NCBI RefSeq assembly: GCF_013087515.1
Contig: NZ_JABFCN010000009.1
Span: forward strand, 248,001-312,000
Length of the DNA: 64,000 nt
DNA from: Rhizobium sophorae
GTDB taxonomy: Bacteria > Pseudomonadota > Alphaproteobacteria > Rhizobiales > Rhizobiaceae
Reading direction: 5' to 3'
Part shown: positions 24,857-33,358 of the stretch, one piece after another
How the letters are laid out: each line of letters begins with the position of its first letter
Position numbering within the stretch: the stretch's first letter is position 1
Notes under the pieces: generated by a model
Told to the model about the DNA's origin: nothing
Databases searched by the model: none
Seen by the model: only the letters and a program-made list of their open reading frames with translations
Made by a program: the position numbers and the translations under genes

Positions 24857-26341
24857 TTATTCGGCGCTTTCGTCAGCTGCCTTCTTTTTCGGAGCAGCCT
24901 TCTTCTTCGGTGCGGCTTCTTCGCCTTCACCTGCGTCAGCTGCTTCGGCCTTGGCGGCAGCCTTCTTCTTCGGTGCGGCCTTCTTGGCCTCGGTCTTCGC
25001 TTCGCCTTCTTCCTCGGCAAGCAGCTCTTCCTTCGTCACCTTCTTGTCGGTGACGTCGATTTCGGTCAGCAGGTGATCGATGACCTTCTCTTCGAAGATT
25101 GGTGCACGGATCGAAGCGGCGGCACCCGGCTGGCTGCGGAAGAATTCGAGGATCTGCTTTTCCTGGCCCGGATACTGTCGCAACTGATCGTAGATGGCAC
25201 GCTGCATCTCGTCTTCGCTGACTTCGACGCCGGCCTTTTCGCCGATTTCGGAGAGAACGAGACCGAGGCGAACGCGGCGCTCGGCGAGCGTCTTGTATTC
25301 CTCGCGAGCCTTTTCCTCGGTCGTGTCTTCGTCCTCGAAGGTCTTGCCGGACTGGGCGAGGTCGTTGTTCACCTGGCTCCAGATGCCGTTATATTCGGCT
25401 TCGACGAGCGAATTCGGGGTCTCGAACTTGTACATCTCGTCGAGTTGGTCGAGGATCTGACGCTTCAGCTTCTGGCGGGTCAGCGAACCGTACTGCGATT
25501 CGATCTGGCCACGGACGATTTCCTTGAGACGATCAGCGGATTCGATTCCGAGCTTGGAGGCGAGTTCGTCGTTGATCTCGACATCGGCAGGTGCGGCGAC
25601 CTCCTTGACGGTGACGTCAAAGGTCGCTTCCTTGCCGGCGAGGTTCTTGGCCGGGTAGTCGGCCGGGAAGGTCACGGTGATGGTTTTCTCGTCGCCGGCC
25701 TTGGCGCCGACGAGCTGGTCTTCGAAGCCCGGAATGAAGCGGCCGGAACCGAGCACCAGCTCGGCGCCCTGGTCGGTGCCGCCTTCGAAGGCTTCGCCGT
25801 CAACCTTGCCGACATAATCCATGGTGATGCGGTCGCCGTTCGCGGCCTTGCCGGTCTTGGTCTCGTAGGCGCGGGCGCTTTCGGCGACCTTCAGGACCTG
25901 CTCGTTGACTTCGTCGTCCGAGATGTCGATGACTTCGCGCGTGACCTTGATGCCTTTGACCGACTTCAGTTCGATCGGCGGCAGAACTTCATAGGAGAGC
26001 GTGAATTCGAAATCCTGCTCGGCAGCGAGGATCTTGTCGGCTTCGTCCTTGTCTTCCGTCATGGCGATTTCCGGCTGCGTGGCCGACTTCTCGCCGCGGC
26101 TGGACAGGATGGCGGCCGGCTGCTCGCGGACGATCTCGTTGACGAGGTCGGCCATGATCGACTTGCCGTAGACCTTCTTCAGGTGAGCAGCGGGTACCTT
26201 GCCCGGACGGAAACCGTTGATGCGAACCTTGTCCTTCACATCGGCAAGACGCTCATTCATCTTGTCTTGCATGTCCTTGGCCGGGATAACGACCTTGATT
26301 TCGCGCTTCAGCCCTTCAGCGAGCGTTTCGATAACCTGCAT
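24857..26341 (-). CDS. tig: Trigger factor, ribosome-associated chaperone/prolyl isomerase
   Basis: The 494-aa protein has the three trigger factor domains. The N-terminal ribosome-binding domain ends its contact loop in [17 protein letters not shown] (about 44-60). The FKBP-type PPIase domain (about 165-245) shows [20 protein letters not shown] and [20 protein letters not shown]. The C-terminal chaperone arms follow (about 260-435). An Ala/Lys-rich tail of roughly 60 residues with repeated AAPKKKAA is typical of rhizobial versions. It binds nascent chains at the ribosome exit. Monocistronic with a terminator; tRNA-Leu lies upstream on the same strand. Confidence 0.95.
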   Translation of the reverse strand: MQVIETLAEGLKREIKVVIPAKDMQDKMNERLADVKDKVRINGFRPGKVPAAHLKKVYGKSIMADLVNEIVREQPAAILSSRGEKSATQPEIAMTEDKDEADKILAAEQDFEFTLSYEVLPPIELKSVKGIKVTREVIDISDDEVNEQVLKVAESARAYETKTGKAANGDRITMDYVGKVDGEAFEGGTDQGAELVLGSGRFIPGFEDQLVGAKAGDEKTITVTFPADYPAKNLAGKEATFDVTVKEVAAPADVEINDELASKLGIESADRLKEIVRGQIESQYGSLTRQKLKRQILDQLDEMYKFETPNSLVEAEYNGIWSQVNNDLAQSGKTFEDEDTTEEKAREEYKTLAERRVRLGLVLSEIGEKAGVEVSEDEMQRAIYDQLRQYPGQEKQILEFFRSQPGAAASIRAPIFEEKVIDHLLTEIDVTDKKVTKEELLAEEEGEAKTEAKKAAPKKKAAAKAEAADAGEGEEAAPKKKAAPKKKAADESAE

Positions 26342-26545
26342 GTCTTCCTACCTTCATTTCGTGGCGGCCGTGCCCAGACGCCGTTCGTTTCGATGAGCAC
26401 GACGCCGGCGATCCTGCCGCGCGTGGCTTTTCCCAATTCCTGTATCATTCCGCCCAAAAGGGGAACGGCACTCGCGTCCGGGTATTCGGGACAACTTTCG
26501 GCTGCCCTAGGCCAACCGATTTCAGTCTCCCGCCTGCAAACAGCT

Positions 26546-26630
<85 letters not shown>

Positions 26631-26783
26631 GTTCACAAAACCGCATGCCTATGCCTGCGCATGAGGCCTTCCGGAGCGCGGCGTCTCTATATCACCCGAT
26701 TTGGTCGAGGCAAAGGAAAAATGAACGGCAAATGACAGGGGACTTGCTGCCCTGGAGCCGCGCTCCTGCGAAGTGCCGTCGGA

Positions 26784-27374
26784 TCAGTAAAGCGGCTCGT
26801 CGTAAACGGGCTTGCCGTCAACCAGAAGGCTGCGGATCTGTGCGCTTCCATCAGGGGAGATACGCACTGCGATGGCGACGTTGCCGTCATTGCGGGCCTC
26901 CTCGATCGGCTTGCCCTCGCCTTCAGGAACGTAGTAGCGCTCAATGCCGTATTCGACACGCATGCTGTCGCCGGCGGCAAGGCCGCCACTATAAAATGGC
27001 TGGCTGCGCAGGATCACGGTCTCCGGCTGCGGAGGCAGTTCGTGAAAGGACGATTCGGTCACCGTCCAGAAACCGTCCTCCTGCTTCTTCAACCGGACCC
27101 ATAGCACCCGCTCGCCGGCCTCGGCCGGAATGCCGCCGGAAACCGTCTGCACCGGCACCGAGGAAATGTCGTAGCTCAAGACGACATAGTCGCCGCGCAG
27201 GAAATCGCGCGGATCGACGGGCGCCGTCTTCAGCAGCACCTCAGCGCCATCGCTGAGGATCGACGCCCGGCTCTGGATGATCGTGCCGAGGATAAGGGTC
27301 TGCAGACCGGCGACGATAATGGCCGAAAGCAGGTAGCCCCTGCCGGATTGCAGTTTTGCCATGAACGAGTTCAT
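26784..27374 (-). CDS. GDYXXLXY domain membrane protein
   Basis: The 196-aa protein has one N-terminal membrane segment (LLSAIIVAGLQTLILGTII, about 15-33) and an outside domain carrying DPRDFLRGDYVVLSYDIS, the GDYxxLxY signature that names the family. Function is unknown. The gene overlaps the end of the DUF2157 gene by four bases (27371-27374), and the two families are commonly encoded together, so they are probably partners in the inner membrane. Confidence 0.85.
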   Translation of the reverse strand: MNSFMAKLQSGRGYLLSAIIVAGLQTLILGTIIQSRASILSDGAEVLLKTAPVDPRDFLRGDYVVLSYDISSVPVQTVSGGIPAEAGERVLWVRLKKQEDGFWTVTESSFHELPPQPETVILRSQPFYSGGLAAGDSMRVEYGIERYYVPEGEGKPIEEARNDGNVAIAVRISPDGSAQIRSLLVDGKPVYDEPLY

Positions 27375-28480
27375 GCCCGCTCCCCCTGTGCATTCGCCGA
27401 AAAACGCCGTTCAAGACGGATGACCATCCAGGCGACAAGTGCCACCACGAGGCCGGAGAAGAGGAAGAGGCTCGACGTGCCGAGGATCGAGCCGACGGTG
27501 ACGGAGGCGAGATAGAGCATCTCCGCGGCAAAGGTTGCGTAGGCGAGATATCGCACCGCGCCATTATCCCTGCCACGCAGGACGATTGCCAGCACGGAAG
27601 CGGCAAGCGTCGCCACTCCGAGCACCACCAGCCCCCAGCCGTCCTCGATCTCGATATGCAGCAGCAGGAAGCCGATTACGGCGACGAGGAAGCTGTAGAA
27701 GGCAGGAGCCGCACCTGCGCTTCTGACCAAGGAGGCAATAGGCCGGAGCGGCAACGCCGTCAGGACGAAGGCCGCCATGCCGCCGATCGCAAAGGCAAGC
27801 GCCACGGCGATCTCCTCATAAAGAGTATAGAGCCAGGCAAGCCAGCCGATCAGCAGCAGATAGGCCAGGTGGCGGGCCCGCTCGGCGCCGGTATAGCGCA
27901 CCAACCCGATGACGATCACCGCCATGACGGGCGCCATCCAGGGATCGAACCCTATCCAATGCGTATCGTAATTCTCAAGATAGACGGCAAACGACGCCCA
28001 GGAGAGGAAGCCGGCGACAACGGCCACGGCGCCCGAACGGAACAGGATCGCCGAGATCGTCGCAATCGCGAACCACAGATACATCACCGTCTGCTCGTCG
28101 CCGGAGAGGTGATACATCTGCCCGACCAGCGAGATGGCGCCGCCGAAACTCATCGCGCCGATGACCAGCAAGCCGCCTGCGGCGGCTGTCGCACCGCGGG
28201 CAAGCATCCGGGCGGCGGCAATATGCACCACCCAGATCAGGGCAAGGATGCCCCCCACGCGCACCAGGCGCGGGATGGCCTCCCAGTTGGAGGCGACGAC
28301 CAGCAGGATGGCAGCTGCAAGCAGCACCGCCGCCAGCGCCATCAGCACCCTGCCGAGGCTGAAGCTTGCCGGGCGGCTGTCATATTCGGCGAGAAGCGCG
28401 CCTGCCGTTTCCTGCCCGAGCAGGCCCTTGCCCACCCAGAGCGAGAGATCCCGCTCCAATCTGCCACGATACATGCTCAA
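27371..28480 (-). CDS. DUF2157 polytopic membrane protein
   Basis: This 369-aa protein begins with a soluble stretch of about 40 residues and then has ten or more hydrophobic segments, for example VLMALAAVLLAAAILLVVAS near 44-63 and YSFLVAVIGFLLL near 260. The N-terminus (LERDLSLWVGKGLLGQETAG followed by ALLAEYDSRP) and the segment ending SNWEAIPRLVRVGGI match DUF2157 proteins. Their job is not known. It is the first gene of a two-gene unit with the GDYXXLXY protein. Confidence 0.8.
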   Translation of the reverse strand: MSMYRGRLERDLSLWVGKGLLGQETAGALLAEYDSRPASFSLGRVLMALAAVLLAAAILLVVASNWEAIPRLVRVGGILALIWVVHIAAARMLARGATAAAGGLLVIGAMSFGGAISLVGQMYHLSGDEQTVMYLWFAIATISAILFRSGAVAVVAGFLSWASFAVYLENYDTHWIGFDPWMAPVMAVIVIGLVRYTGAERARHLAYLLLIGWLAWLYTLYEEIAVALAFAIGGMAAFVLTALPLRPIASLVRSAGAAPAFYSFLVAVIGFLLLHIEIEDGWGLVVLGVATLAASVLAIVLRGRDNGAVRYLAYATFAAEMLYLASVTVGSILGTSSLFLFSGLVVALVAWMVIRLERRFSANAQGERA

Positions 28481-28691
28481 CCCCTCGATTTCCGTAACGC
28501 CGACTGCAGCGCTGCGGGCTCACGCCGTTATAGACGCAGCACGGGTGTCCGCAAACGCTCCTGCGACAAATATACAAGTTCCTCATTGGTCTAAATAGTA
28601 TCGAGTGTTAACCGGCCGCTAACGTCAGAAGCGCTAATATAAGCCTATGGACGGCGAGGTATGCGATCTTTGCATATCCCCCATGAATTTA

Positions 28692-28725
28692 TTGCACTGC
28701 ACAATACGCATTAGTCATACTATTG
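28692..28725 (+). promoter_or_regulatory. Promoter with TTGCACTGCACAAT box (sRNA)
   Basis: TTGCACTGCACAAT lies at 28692-28705. Its second half supplies a -35-like CTGCAC (28697-28702), followed after exactly 17 bases by CTATTG (28720-28725), close to the alpha-proteobacterial CTTGAC-N17-CTATAT. The same arrangement recurs at 29694-29727. The TGC-N3-GCA core resembles sites described for AniA/PhaR-type regulators; that assignment is inference. Confidence 0.6.
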
Positions 28726-28731
28726 ATCAAC

Positions 28732-28917
28732 ACATCGAGGCACGGGGATGGCGCCCCGGCCCGGCGTCAGCCGAACGCCCGCGGATGCGTTGTCCGTGAC
28801 GAGATTCGCAGCCGCGCACTCCTCCTCCCAGCGCGCTGCGATAGACTGGCAACACTCCTCCTCCCAGTTGTCAGTCACCATAACACGCCCGCCGGATCCT
28901 CCCCCGGCGGGCGTTTT
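28732..28917 (+). ncRNA. alpha-r14-like small RNA with two anti-Shine-Dalgarno loops
   Basis: Three hairpins stand in a row. Hairpin 1 (28807-28840) pairs CGCAGCCGCGC with GCGCGCTGCG around ACTCCTCCTCCCA. Hairpin 2 (28844-28875) pairs GACTGGCAAC with GTTGTCAGTC around the same ACTCCTCCTCCCA loop. Hairpin 3 (28884-28914) pairs ACGCCCGCCGG with CCGGCGGGCGT and is followed by TTT, a Rho-independent terminator. Two identical CUCCUCCUCCC loops plus terminator are the hallmark of the alpha-r14 family (NfeR1 of Sinorhizobium), which represses mRNAs through their ribosome sites. The 5' end is inferred from the promoter at 28697-28725; the conserved core starts near 28800. Confidence 0.8.
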
Positions 28918-29346
28918 CACTTAGCCAAAGCTACATTAAAGCCTTGGCAGTGAGAGGATTCTCGTCGCGTGGCGCCATCAATGCCGCATTGTCGTCACAG
29001 CGCCCACCAACCCTGCGAGAGATGGGCGGCTTCCGATCCGAAACGGAACGCCTCTTTACAGCGGATGGACGGGCGGAACCATCGGAGCAAGCAGCGTTTG
29101 TCTGCAGCGGCACCCCTTCGTTCCTCAAAACCAAACTGCTTTCGCAAAAGTGATTCTGCCTATTCGTTGACCAAAAAGCGGTAAGTTTGCGTCAAATACC
29201 TCTTAAGCATTGCATACTTCGCATAGGTGATCTGAAAACTTGGCTGTTTTAGTCTTTCGCGTCGCAACATATATTCCGGTCATGAAATAGAGGTCAGCGC
29301 CGATCGGTGGCTGCTGGCGGATGAAACCCTCGGAAAGGGGCTTAAC
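28918..29346. other. Intergenic region upstream of DUF1127 gene
   Basis: About 430 bases without a credible gene. It must include the promoter of the DUF1127 gene at 29347, most likely in the AT-richer part after 29150. I see no hairpin, tRNA or repeat that I can name. Confidence 0.4.
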
Positions 29347-29493
29347 ATGAACTTCTCTCGCTCTTTCAACAACTGGCGTAAGTATCGTCAGACCGTCACG
29401 GAACTCGGCCGCATGACCAACCGCGAATTGCACGATCTCGGCATCGACCGTTCGGACATCCATCGCGTTGCCCGTGAGGCTTCTTCCCGCTAA
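29347..29493 (+). CDS. DUF1127 mini-protein
   Basis: This 48-residue protein, MNFSRSFNNWRKYRQTVTEL then NRELHDLGIDRSDIHRVARE, has the DUF1127 pattern: a basic N-terminal helix, then L-x-x-LGI-x-R-x-x-I. GAAAGG precedes the ATG and a terminator hairpin follows at 29538. In Agrobacterium and other alpha-proteobacteria such proteins affect phosphate and carbon metabolism and can bind RNA; the exact role here is open. A second family member follows 294 bases later. Confidence 0.85.
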   Translation: MNFSRSFNNWRKYRQTVTELGRMTNRELHDLGIDRSDIHRVAREASSR

Positions 29494-29537
29494 TTCAAGG
29501 CGATCGCTGCTCCTCCCAAGCACGATTGTTCTCGATC

Positions 29538-29573
29538 GAAACGCCCGCTGTACCTACAGCGGGCGTTTTATTT
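29538..29573 (+). terminator. Terminator after first DUF1127 gene
   Basis: AAACGCCCGCTGTA and TACAGCGGGCGTTTTATTTT form a strong hairpin with a T tract. Confidence 0.85.
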
Positions 29574-29693
29574 TGTCTTCACGTGTGGCCGCGGCGATTG
29601 CATGTTTTTCCGCTTGGTTAGCCCGCTCAAAAAATATCCGCTGCTTAATTGAAGAGCATCATAGTGCACAATTGCATGGCAGACGCCTTTTAT

Positions 29694-29727
29694 TTGCACT
29701 GCACAATCGGACAGTTCTCGCCTATAT
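29694..29727 (+). promoter_or_regulatory. Promoter with TTGCACTGCACAAT box (DUF1127)
   Basis: TTGCACTGCACAAT (29694-29707) is identical to the box at 28692. CTGCAC (29699-29704), 17 bases, then CTATAT (29722-29727) form a near-consensus rhizobial promoter. A regulator bound to the box would cover the -35 element. Transcription would start near 29734, leaving a leader of about 50 bases before the second DUF1127 gene. Confidence 0.65.
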
Positions 29728-29786
29728 AAACATCAACCGCAGAGAGACAGGCGATCCCGCCGTCCCGCGGACATAGGAAGAAGACA

Positions 29787-29930
29787 ATGAACCCGATCCG
29801 CATTGCAAGAAGCTGGCTCAGCTACCGTCGTACGCTCAATGAACTCGGCGGCCTTTCGAACCAGACCCTGTCCGACATCGGCGTTAGCCGCTACGACATC
29901 CGGAATATCGCATCCCGCTCGTTCCGCTAA
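29787..29930 (+). CDS. DUF1127 mini-protein, second copy
   Basis: The 47-residue protein, MNPIRIARSWLSYRRTLNEL then SNQTLSDIGVSRYDIRNIAS, is again a DUF1127 member with an Arg-rich first helix and L-x-D-IG-x-x-R-x-DI. GGAAGAAG precedes the ATG. The promoter box upstream is shared with the small RNA at 28732, which suggests co-regulation. A terminator follows at 29952. It is divergent in sequence from the first copy, so not a recent duplicate. Confidence 0.85.
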   Translation: MNPIRIARSWLSYRRTLNELGGLSNQTLSDIGVSRYDIRNIASRSFR

Positions 29931-29951
29931 TAGCGAGTACGATGCTTCCAA

Positions 29952-29975
29952 GACGGCGCTCCAGGGCGCCGTTTT
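29952..29975 (+). terminator. Terminator after second DUF1127 gene
   Basis: ACGGCGCTCCAGGGCGCCGTTTTT gives a compact GC-rich hairpin followed by five T residues, 21 bases past the stop codon. Confidence 0.8.
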
Positions 29976-30023
29976 TGATTCCAGGGTGTTGGATCGCACC
30001 TGCCGACATGATATCAGCCCGGA

Positions 30024-31457
30024 ATGAACACGATCTCTTCCTATTCCCCCATCCACGTCGTCGGCGGCGGGCTTGCCGGTTCGGAAGCCGCCTGGCAGAT
30101 CGCCAGTTCCGGCGTTCCGGTCATCCTGCATGAAATGCGCGGAGTGCGCGGCACGGATGCGCACAAGACCGACAGTCTTGCCGAACTCGTCTGCTCCAAC
30201 TCCTTCCGGTCCGATGATGCGACCAGCAATGCCGTCGGCGTCATCCATGCCGAGATGCGCATGGCGGGCTCGCTGATCATGGCCGCTGCCGACCGGTGCC
30301 AGGTACCGGCCGGTGGCGCGCTCGCCGTCGATCGCGACGGCTTCTCCGAGGCGGTGACCAAAGCGGTCCATGACCACCCGCTCATCACCGTCGTGCGTGA
30401 AGAGATCACCGGCCTGCCGCCAAAGGATTGGGATCTAGCCATCGTCGCCACCGGACCGCTGACGGCACCGTCGCTCGCGAGCGCCATCCAGACGGAAACC
30501 GGCGAGGATTCGCTCGCCTTCTTCGACGCTATCGCGCCGATCGTCTATCGCGAGAGCATCGACATGGATATCTGCTGGTATCAGTCGCGCTACGACAAGG
30601 TCGGGCCCGGCGGCACCGGCAAGGATTACATCAACTGCCCGATGGACGAGGCGCAGTACAATGCCTTCGTCGACGCGCTGATCGCGGGCGACACGGTCGG
30701 CTTCAAGGAATGGGAGGGCACGCCTTATTTCGACGGCTGCCTGCCGATCGAGGTGATGGCCGAACGCGGCCGCGAGACCCTGCGCCACGGGCCGATGAAG
30801 CCGATGGGGCTGACGAACGCGCATAATCCGACGGTCAAGGCCTATGCCGTCGTGCAGCTGCGGCAGGACAATGCACTCGGCACGCTCTATAATATGGTCG
30901 GCTTCCAGACGAAGCTGAAATATGGCGCGCAGGCGGAAATCTTCCGGATGATCCCGGGTCTGGAAAATGCCGAATTTGCCCGTCTCGGCGGTCTGCACCG
31001 CAACACCTATATCAACTCCCCCACCCTGCTCGACCCGTCGCTGACGCTGAAATCGCGGCCCGGCCTGCGCTTTGCCGGACAGATCACCGGCTGCGAGGGT
31101 TATGTGGAAAGCGCCAGCGTCGGGCTGATGGCCGGGCGTTTCGCCGCCGCCGAACGCAAGGGTGAGGCGATTTCGCTACCGCCGGCGACGACGGCGCTCG
31201 GCTCGCTGCTCGGGCATATTACCGGTGGGCACCTCGTCACCGACGAGGAGCCAGGCAAACGATCGTTCCAGCCGATGAACATCAATTTCGGGCTATTTCC
31301 GGAGCTCCAGCCGGGTTCGATCGTCAAGCCTGAAGGCGTCAAGCGCTTCCGCGGCAAGGACAAGACGATCATGAAGCGGCAGCTGATCGCGCGACGCGCG
31401 CTTGCCGACTGCGCGGCCTGGCTCGGTCAAGAATCGACGCTTGCCGAAAGCGCCTGA
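30024..31457 (+). CDS. trmFO: TrmFO, folate/FAD-dependent tRNA (uracil-54 C5) methyltransferase
   Basis: The 477-aa protein starts with the FAD site [18 protein letters not shown] and the TrmFO hallmark LHEMRG, followed by [13 protein letters not shown] with the conserved cysteine. [20 protein letters not shown], with the second catalytic cysteine, and LLGHITGG confirm the family. It makes ribothymidine at position 54 of tRNA using methylenetetrahydrofolate and FADH2, in the cytoplasm. Length is usual. It is the only gene of its unit and is followed by an intergenic repeat and the convergent membrane-protein gene. Confidence 0.95.
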   Translation: MNTISSYSPIHVVGGGLAGSEAAWQIASSGVPVILHEMRGVRGTDAHKTDSLAELVCSNSFRSDDATSNAVGVIHAEMRMAGSLIMAAADRCQVPAGGALAVDRDGFSEAVTKAVHDHPLITVVREEITGLPPKDWDLAIVATGPLTAPSLASAIQTETGEDSLAFFDAIAPIVYRESIDMDICWYQSRYDKVGPGGTGKDYINCPMDEAQYNAFVDALIAGDTVGFKEWEGTPYFDGCLPIEVMAERGRETLRHGPMKPMGLTNAHNPTVKAYAVVQLRQDNALGTLYNMVGFQTKLKYGAQAEIFRMIPGLENAEFARLGGLHRNTYINSPTLLDPSLTLKSRPGLRFAGQITGCEGYVESASVGLMAGRFAAAERKGEAISLPPATTALGSLLGHITGGHLVTDEEPGKRSFQPMNINFGLFPELQPGSIVKPEGVKRFRGKDKTIMKRQLIARRALADCAAWLGQESTLAESA

Positions 31458-31466
31458 CCGGCGTTT

Positions 31467-31571
31467 TCAAGCGCGTCGCATCGACCCCGGCTCATGCGAC
31501 CGCTTGACGTCTTTGCTTTTATGCATGTCGTCCTCCCCAAAACCGCTGCACACTTTGGGCGACATACATTA
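31467..31571. repeat. Rhizobial intergenic repeat, GCATGTCGT type
   Basis: TCAAGCGCGTCGCATCGA and its arm TGCGACCGCTTGA are followed by GCATGTCGTCCTCCCCAAAA, CCGCTGCACACTTTGGGCGA and CATACATTA. The second half matches the copies at 36501-36547 and 37487-37536. It separates trmFO from the convergent gene. Confidence 0.75.
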
Positions 31572-32159
31572 CTGCTTGTTCGCCGCCGAAATATTGCCAG
31601 GCGGCAGGTCCTTATCCGGCTCGGCGATATAATTGCCGAGCAGCCAGAGCGAAACCTCCGAGGCTTCCTTGGCGGAAGCGAATTCGAAATCGCCGTTGTG
31701 ATGGGGTGCATCGAGGAAGTCGATCACCAGCCCCCTGCCCGTTTCAGAGCCGACTACTCGCACCCGACCCGGCTCGATCACGTGGCAGGAGAAATGGCGC
31801 GACATGTTGCGCATGAAGCCGGCCTTGTTGTCGTGCAGGCGCACAAAGACGGCCTGGCCGTTTGCCGTCGCCTGCAGCTGACGGATCGCCTCGTTCGGAA
31901 AGGCACGGCCGAACTCGATGATGGCGAGGCCCGTGTCATGCAGGCCATCTTCCTTGTTCTGTGCGGCCATCCGCGTTGCCACGAAAGCAAAGAAAATGAC
32001 GATCGCGAAAAGGACGCACCAGACGATAATGCCCACGCCGAGTCTCCGTTCAAAGGGTAGCGGTGGAAGCCTTGTAACGCGCGAGACTTGCGCGAATTTG
32101 ACCGAGATCAGATTTTTCGGCGTACGGCAGCCAGTCCCATTCGCAACTGGCGACGCCAC
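31569..32159 (-). CDS. Membrane-anchored hypothetical protein
   Basis: I do not recognise a family. One membrane segment (VGIIVWCVLFAIVIFFAFVA) is followed by an outside domain of about 130 residues with VFVRLHDNKAGFMRNMSRHF, RVRVVGSETGRGLVIDFLDA and SEVSLWLLGNYIAEP. The ATG at 32159 overlaps the squalene-synthase-like gene by 52 bases and gives 41 residues before the membrane segment; a GTG at about 32036 with GGAGA upstream would start just at the segment and is a good alternative. It follows the synthase-like gene and may share its transcript. Confidence 0.6.
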   Translation of the reverse strand: MASPVANGTGCRTPKNLISVKFAQVSRVTRLPPLPFERRLGVGIIVWCVLFAIVIFFAFVATRMAAQNKEDGLHDTGLAIIEFGRAFPNEAIRQLQATANGQAVFVRLHDNKAGFMRNMSRHFSCHVIEPGRVRVVGSETGRGLVIDFLDAPHHNGDFEFASAKEASEVSLWLLGNYIAEPDKDLPPGNISAANKQ

Positions 32160-32965
32160 TGCGGCGGCTGCAGCGGCCGGTCGAGCAGCAAGGCGCCGCG
32201 TTTCTGCGCCTTGATGAGCACCGATTCTGCAAGCGTCGCCGGCAGGAAGGCTGGAAAGACGGTCGGCGCAATCGGGCCCGCCGCCCTCGCCTTTGCCAGA
32301 TGTTCGCGACCGAGGCCGGCGAAGGCCTCGATGGCGGCAGAGATGCGCGGCCTGTCTTCGCCGGCGAGGAAGGCATCGCGGTCGAGACCGGTGGCGGAAA
32401 GGATCTGCAGCGGAATATAGATCTGGCCGCGGCGGCGATGCAGCGGCATCAGCAGCAACAGCCCGGCGACCGCCTGGGCGACCCCGGCATGGCCGGCAGC
32501 GTCGGCCGAGCGTGCGGCTTCTTCCGGCGAAAGCACCAGGCTTGCGAGCTGAATCAGCGCCGATGCCGTTTCGCCGGCATAGCCTTCAAGCGAAAGACGT
32601 GTCTCCATCGGATCGTCATAGAGATCGAACGTACGGGCCTCGATCATGTCGATCAGCGTCTTGCGCGGCAGGCGGTGCGTTTCGATCGCGATCAGCAGGG
32701 CTGCGGCGACGGGATTGGCCGCCGTCGAGCCGTGTGCGCTGCCTTCCAGAAGATCGTGCCAATATTGCAGCCGCACCTCACCGGGCAACGGCTCGTGGAC
32801 GAGATCGCGGATGCGGGCAAGCTCGGCATTGAAGGCGTAAAGAGCTGCGAGCGCGCCGCGCTTTTCCTCCGGCGACAGCAGACAGGCGAGATAGCGGTCG
32901 CGATCGCTGTCACGCAGCATCGCCAGGCAGATGTCCTGGTTGGTCGCAATATGCGCTTCAGTCAT
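32108..32965 (-). CDS. Squalene/phytoene synthase-family protein (NDUFAF6-like)
   Basis: The 285-aa protein has the trans-isoprenyl diphosphate synthase fold: LRDSDRDRYLACLLSPEEKR at the start, AFNAELARIRDLVHEPLPGE, LIDMIEARTFDLYDDPMET, and GQIYIPLQIL. The two Asp-rich DxxxD metal sites of true squalene synthases are incomplete (FDLYDDPM is weak and the second is not seen), so it may be closer to the NDUFAF6-type complex I assembly factors. It sits two bases downstream of the Mth938-like (NDUFAF3-like) gene, whose homologue also assists complex I, which supports that reading. Confidence 0.7.
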   Translation of the reverse strand: MTEAHIATNQDICLAMLRDSDRDRYLACLLSPEEKRGALAALYAFNAELARIRDLVHEPLPGEVRLQYWHDLLEGSAHGSTAANPVAAALLIAIETHRLPRKTLIDMIEARTFDLYDDPMETRLSLEGYAGETASALIQLASLVLSPEEAARSADAAGHAGVAQAVAGLLLLMPLHRRRGQIYIPLQILSATGLDRDAFLAGEDRPRISAAIEAFAGLGREHLAKARAAGPIAPTVFPAFLPATLAESVLIKAQKRGALLLDRPLQPPQWRRQLRMGLAAVRRKI

Positions 32966-32967
32966 CG

Positions 32968-33354
32968 TCAGACCGCAATCAATGCCGCGGCGACGGCGCG
33001 CTGCTCAGCGAGCATGATATTGAAGGTGCGCACTGCAGCCCCGGTGCTCATCGGATCGGAGGAGATGCCGCGCGACTTCAGCGCGAGCCTCAATTCCTCG
33101 GGCAGACGGCGAAGCTCGGTTCCTGTGCCGACGAGCAGAACCTCGATATCGGCGGCCTCATCCAGCACCCGGCGAAAATTTTCAGGCGACAGCGGTTTCG
33201 ACATGTCCATGTCCCAGCCATGAATGCCGGAGGGCAGGCAAAGGATCGAGCCGCGATGCGACATGTCGGCAAAACGAAAGCCGCAATTGCCGTATGCATC
33301 GATCGGAGCGCGCCCGGGGAAATGCGCGGCGCGGATTTCTATGCCTTTTGCCAT
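32968..33354 (-). CDS. Mth938/NDUFAF3-like protein
   Basis: This 128-aa protein matches the Mth938 domain: IEIRAAHFPGRAPIDAYGNC, then FRFADMSHRGSILCLPSGIH, VLLVGTGTELRRLPEELRLA and MSTGAAVRTFNIMLAEQRAV. The G-T-G-x-x-x-x-x-x-P and TG-A-x-R-T-(F/Y)-N motifs are family signatures. The mitochondrial relative NDUFAF3 helps assemble respiratory complex I. Four bases separate it from secDF upstream, and two from the synthase-like gene, so all are likely in the yajC-secDF transcript. Confidence 0.85.
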   Translation of the reverse strand: MAKGIEIRAAHFPGRAPIDAYGNCGFRFADMSHRGSILCLPSGIHGWDMDMSKPLSPENFRRVLDEAADIEVLLVGTGTELRRLPEELRLALKSRGISSDPMSTGAAVRTFNIMLAEQRAVAAALIAV

Positions 33355-33358
33355 GTTT

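Noticed and set aside
28720..28920. Minus-strand frame over the sRNA
   Set aside because: The three hairpins and terminator explain the sequence; the frame has no ribosome site.
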